Origin: Acidobacteriota bacterium
GTDB taxonomy: Bacteria; Acidobacteriota; Terriglobia; Terriglobales; Acidobacteriaceae
NCBI GenBank assembly: GCA_028872955.1
Contig: JAGWNX010000015.1
Coordinates: 1 to 53,716 of the forward strand
Direction of reading: 5' to 3'
Length of the DNA stretch: 53,716 bases
Numbering within the stretch: the first letter of the stretch is position 1; each line of letters opens with the position of its first letter. The position numbers and the translations under genes are program-made. The notes beneath the pieces were generated by a model. That model was given only the letters and a program-made list of their open reading frames with translations. It did no database searches and was not told the DNA's origin. Below are positions 51,816 through 53,716 of this stretch, in pieces.

Positions 51816-53357
51816 ATGGCAATTTATCTACCCGGTACGGCAGAAGATACAGGCCTCGCGCTTGACCAGATGACGCCCCGCGAGATTGTAACGGAATTGG
51901 ATAAGTATGTGGTGGGCCAGCAGGCGGCCAAGCGCGCCGTGGCAATCGCACTGCGCAACCGCATGCGCCGGCAGAAGCTGGAGCCCGAACTTGCCGAAGA
52001 GATCATGCCGAAGAACATCATCATGATCGGCGCCACAGGAGTCGGCAAGACCGAGATTGCACGCCGCCTGGCCAAGCTTACCAACTCGCCCTTCCTCAAG
52101 GTGGAGGCGTCCAAGTTCACTGAGGTGGGCTACGTGGGCCGCGATGTGGAGTCCATCGTCCGCGACCTGGTGGAGATCGCCATCGACATGGTGCGCGAGG
52201 AGAAGATGGAGGAGGTGGAGGATAAGGCCGAGCTGGCCGCCGAGGACCGCCTGCTCGATCTGCTGCTGCCGCCCACCCCCGGCGTGAGCGAGCCGGCCAA
52301 GCCTGAGCTGATGCTGGCCGCAACCCAGGAGCCGGAGGAGGCAGGCAGCTTTGAGCGCACGCGCGAGCGTCTCCGCCAGCAGTTCCGCGAGGGCAAGCTT
52401 GACGACCGCGTCGTCGAGCTGGATGTGCGCGATCGCAACCAGCCCAGCTTCGAGGTCATCACCAATCAGACCTCGGAGGAGATGGACAACAGCCTCAAGG
52501 AGATTCTGCCCGGCCTCTTCGGCCAGCGCATGAAGAAGCGCAAGATGAAGGTCGCGGAAGCCTTTGAGTACCTGGTCTCGGAGGAGGAAAATCGCCTGAT
52601 CGACATGGATCAGGTCACCCGGCTCGCCGTCGAGCGTGTCGAAGACTCCGGCATCGTCTTCCTCGACGAGATCGACAAGATCGCTGGCCGCGAGGGAGGT
52701 CACGGCCCGGACGTCAGCCGCGAGGGTGTGCAGCGCGACATCCTGCCCATTGTGGAAGGCACCACGGTCAGCACCAAGTACGGCATGGTCTCTACCGATC
52801 ACATTCTGTTCATCGCAGCCGGTGCGTTCCACGTCTCCAAACCCAGCGACCTCATTCCCGAACTGCAGGGGCGCTTCCCCATCCGCGTGGAGCTGCAGTC
52901 GCTCACCGTACACGACTTTGTGCGCATTCTCACCGAGCCCAAGTCCTCGCTGGTCAAGCAGGCCATCGCCCTGTTGGAGACTGAGGGGCTCAAACTGGAG
53001 TTCACGCGCGAGGCCATCGAGGAGATGGCGCAGTTCGCCTTCCGCGTCAATGAAACGACGGAGAACATCGGCGCGCGCCGCCTGCATACCATTCTGGAGC
53101 GTGTGCTCGATGAGATCAGCTTCCAGGCGCCGGACCTGATGAAGTCACCTCGCAGCGAATCAACGGACGAGGGCATCGTGGGCGAGGTGCAGGCCTCCTC
53201 GCCTCAGCCAGGCAGCACCTCCGCCACGCCGCTGCCGGTGGTGGAGCGTCAGACCGCGACCGGCTCGGAGAAGGTCATTGTCGTGGACCCGGAGTATGTG
53301 CGCCAACAGGTAGCCAGCATCGTCAAGGACCAGGACCTGAGCCGGTACATTCTGTAA
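51816..53357 (+). CDS. hslU: ATP-dependent protease ATPase subunit HslU
   Basis: 513 aa, with Walker A GATGVGKT (residues 72-79), Walker B VFLDEIDK (281-288), an I-domain insert of about 150 residues and the C-terminal DLSRYIL that docks into HslV. It unfolds substrates for HslV. The C-terminal insert rich in Ser, Pro and Thr before the last 30 residues (about 455-485) is longer than in the E. coli enzyme. The ATG at 51816 is chosen because the sequence begins [13 protein letters not shown] and aligns with the family start; an ATT-led frame from 51750 is rejected. Confidence 0.95.
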   Translation: MAIYLPGTAEDTGLALDQMTPREIVTELDKYVVGQQAAKRAVAIALRNRMRRQKLEPELAEEIMPKNIIMIGATGVGKTEIARRLAKLTNSPFLKVEASKFTEVGYVGRDVESIVRDLVEIAIDMVREEKMEEVEDKAELAAEDRLLDLLLPPTPGVSEPAKPELMLAATQEPEEAGSFERTRERLRQQFREGKLDDRVVELDVRDRNQPSFEVITNQTSEEMDNSLKEILPGLFGQRMKKRKMKVAEAFEYLVSEEENRLIDMDQVTRLAVERVEDSGIVFLDEIDKIAGREGGHGPDVSREGVQRDILPIVEGTTVSTKYGMVSTDHILFIAAGAFHVSKPSDLIPELQGRFPIRVELQSLTVHDFVRILTEPKSSLVKQAIALLETEGLKLEFTREAIEEMAQFAFRVNETTENIGARRLHTILERVLDEISFQAPDLMKSPRSESTDEGIVGEVQASSPQPGSTSATPLPVVERQTATGSEKVIVVDPEYVRQQVASIVKDQDLSRYIL

Positions 53358-53439
53358 CCTGCGGCCCAGACGGGGAACCCCAGATCGAGGCAGCTCCGCA
53401 TGGGTTGCAGCGAGCAGGGTGGCTCTGCTCGACAGACGA

Positions 53440-53716
53440 TTACCGGGCGTATACGTTCGCTGTCTGCCGCCGGGTGCGACCGACCAACTGCCCCAGCGAA
53501 GTGCATGGCAACTCGACTGCAAAGTGAAAAGCGGTCGCTAAAGCAAGAGAGAGCGGCAGATAGAGCATGAACATCGAGCTCTTACCTACTTTGTGATGCA
53601 ACGTGAACACCAGCGAGAACAAGACCGGTATGTGAATCAGATACAGCGAATACGAGATGCGCCCCAGGAAAGACGGGATACGCTTGTTCAAGAGCCTCTT
53701 GGCCGCTGGGGAGGCC
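53440..53716 (-). CDS. Acyltransferase-3-family membrane protein, C-terminal part, cut by the window end
   Basis: Reading in from the window edge, the frame gives a stretch FLGRISYSLYLIHIPVLFSLVF, typical of acyltransferase-3 proteins that modify cell-surface sugars, then one more helix (MLYLPLSLALATAFHFAVEL) and a basic end. The frame is open to 53716, so the true start lies outside. A TTG at 53691 is not taken as a start. Confidence 0.75.
   Translation of the reverse strand, partial: ASPAAKRLLNKRIPSFLGRISYSLYLIHIPVLFSLVFTLHHKVGKSSMFMLYLPLSLALATAFHFAVELPCTSLGQLVGRTRRQTANVYAR

Overview
The window is a high-GC bacterial chromosome segment, most likely from a subdivision-1 Acidobacterium (Terriglobales: Granulicella, Terriglobus, Edaphobacter or Acidobacterium type). 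That assignment is by feel: gene neighbourhoods, small zinc-ribbon and hypothetical proteins of the kind seen in that group, GGGTGCCCC-type REP sequences, and a class A RNase P RNA. It was not confirmed by any search. No tRNA, rRNA, CRISPR array or replication origin was seen.

Layout. 1-4.5 kb: a lower-GC GIY-YIG gene, then a vapB-vapC-lipB run with overlapping stop and start codons, a two-lipoyl-domain E2 acyltransferase gene with promoter and terminator, and a VOC protein. 4.6-5.8 kb: a lower-GC gene on the minus strand for a winged-helix plus NDT/TIR-like protein, with REP-like fragments on both sides. 6.0-7.7 kb: purE-purK on the minus strand. 7.8-26.3 kb: a minus-strand prophage or phage-derived operon with zinc ribbon, ArpU-like regulator, small basic protein, protease-like, scaffold-like, capsid, connectors, tail-tube-like protein, a 1537-aa exported fibre with LamG and SGNH domains, large terminase, a HipA-like kinase plus DUF3037 pair, portal, tail-hub-like and XhlA-like proteins. 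Its gene order is unusual, no integrase, tape measure or endolysin is visible, and three terminator-like hairpins lie inside it. A divergent XRE/S24-like repressor gene (26.7 kb) with a palindromic operator faces it.

27.5-37.9 kb is core-like: alpha/beta hydrolase, glyA, DUF4126 protein, LCM-type methyltransferase, rnpB, two MacB/FtsX permeases and a HpnI-type glycosyltransferase. 37.9-39.0 kb is a small-repeat island: a RAYT gene inside 53-bp inverted repeats, then an orphan Imm53 immunity gene between two copies of another hairpin repeat. 39.1-53.7 kb: DUF2251, a membrane protein, an L,D-transpeptidase, a DUF1801/YdeI protein, a Tat-exported glycosidase, mutY, osmC, DUF4188, a CDF metal exporter, a GH79-like glycosidase, hslV-hslU and a cut-off acyltransferase.

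Cross-cutting signals: many chromosomal genes have a TANNNT -10 box 6-8 nt before the start codon and no Shine-Dalgarno, which suggests leaderless mRNAs, while most phage genes have good Shine-Dalgarno sites. HslV seems to need removal of a 41-residue propeptide. The most system-like items are the HipA-like/DUF3037 pair with its own terminator inside the phage operon and the NDT/TIR-like gene.
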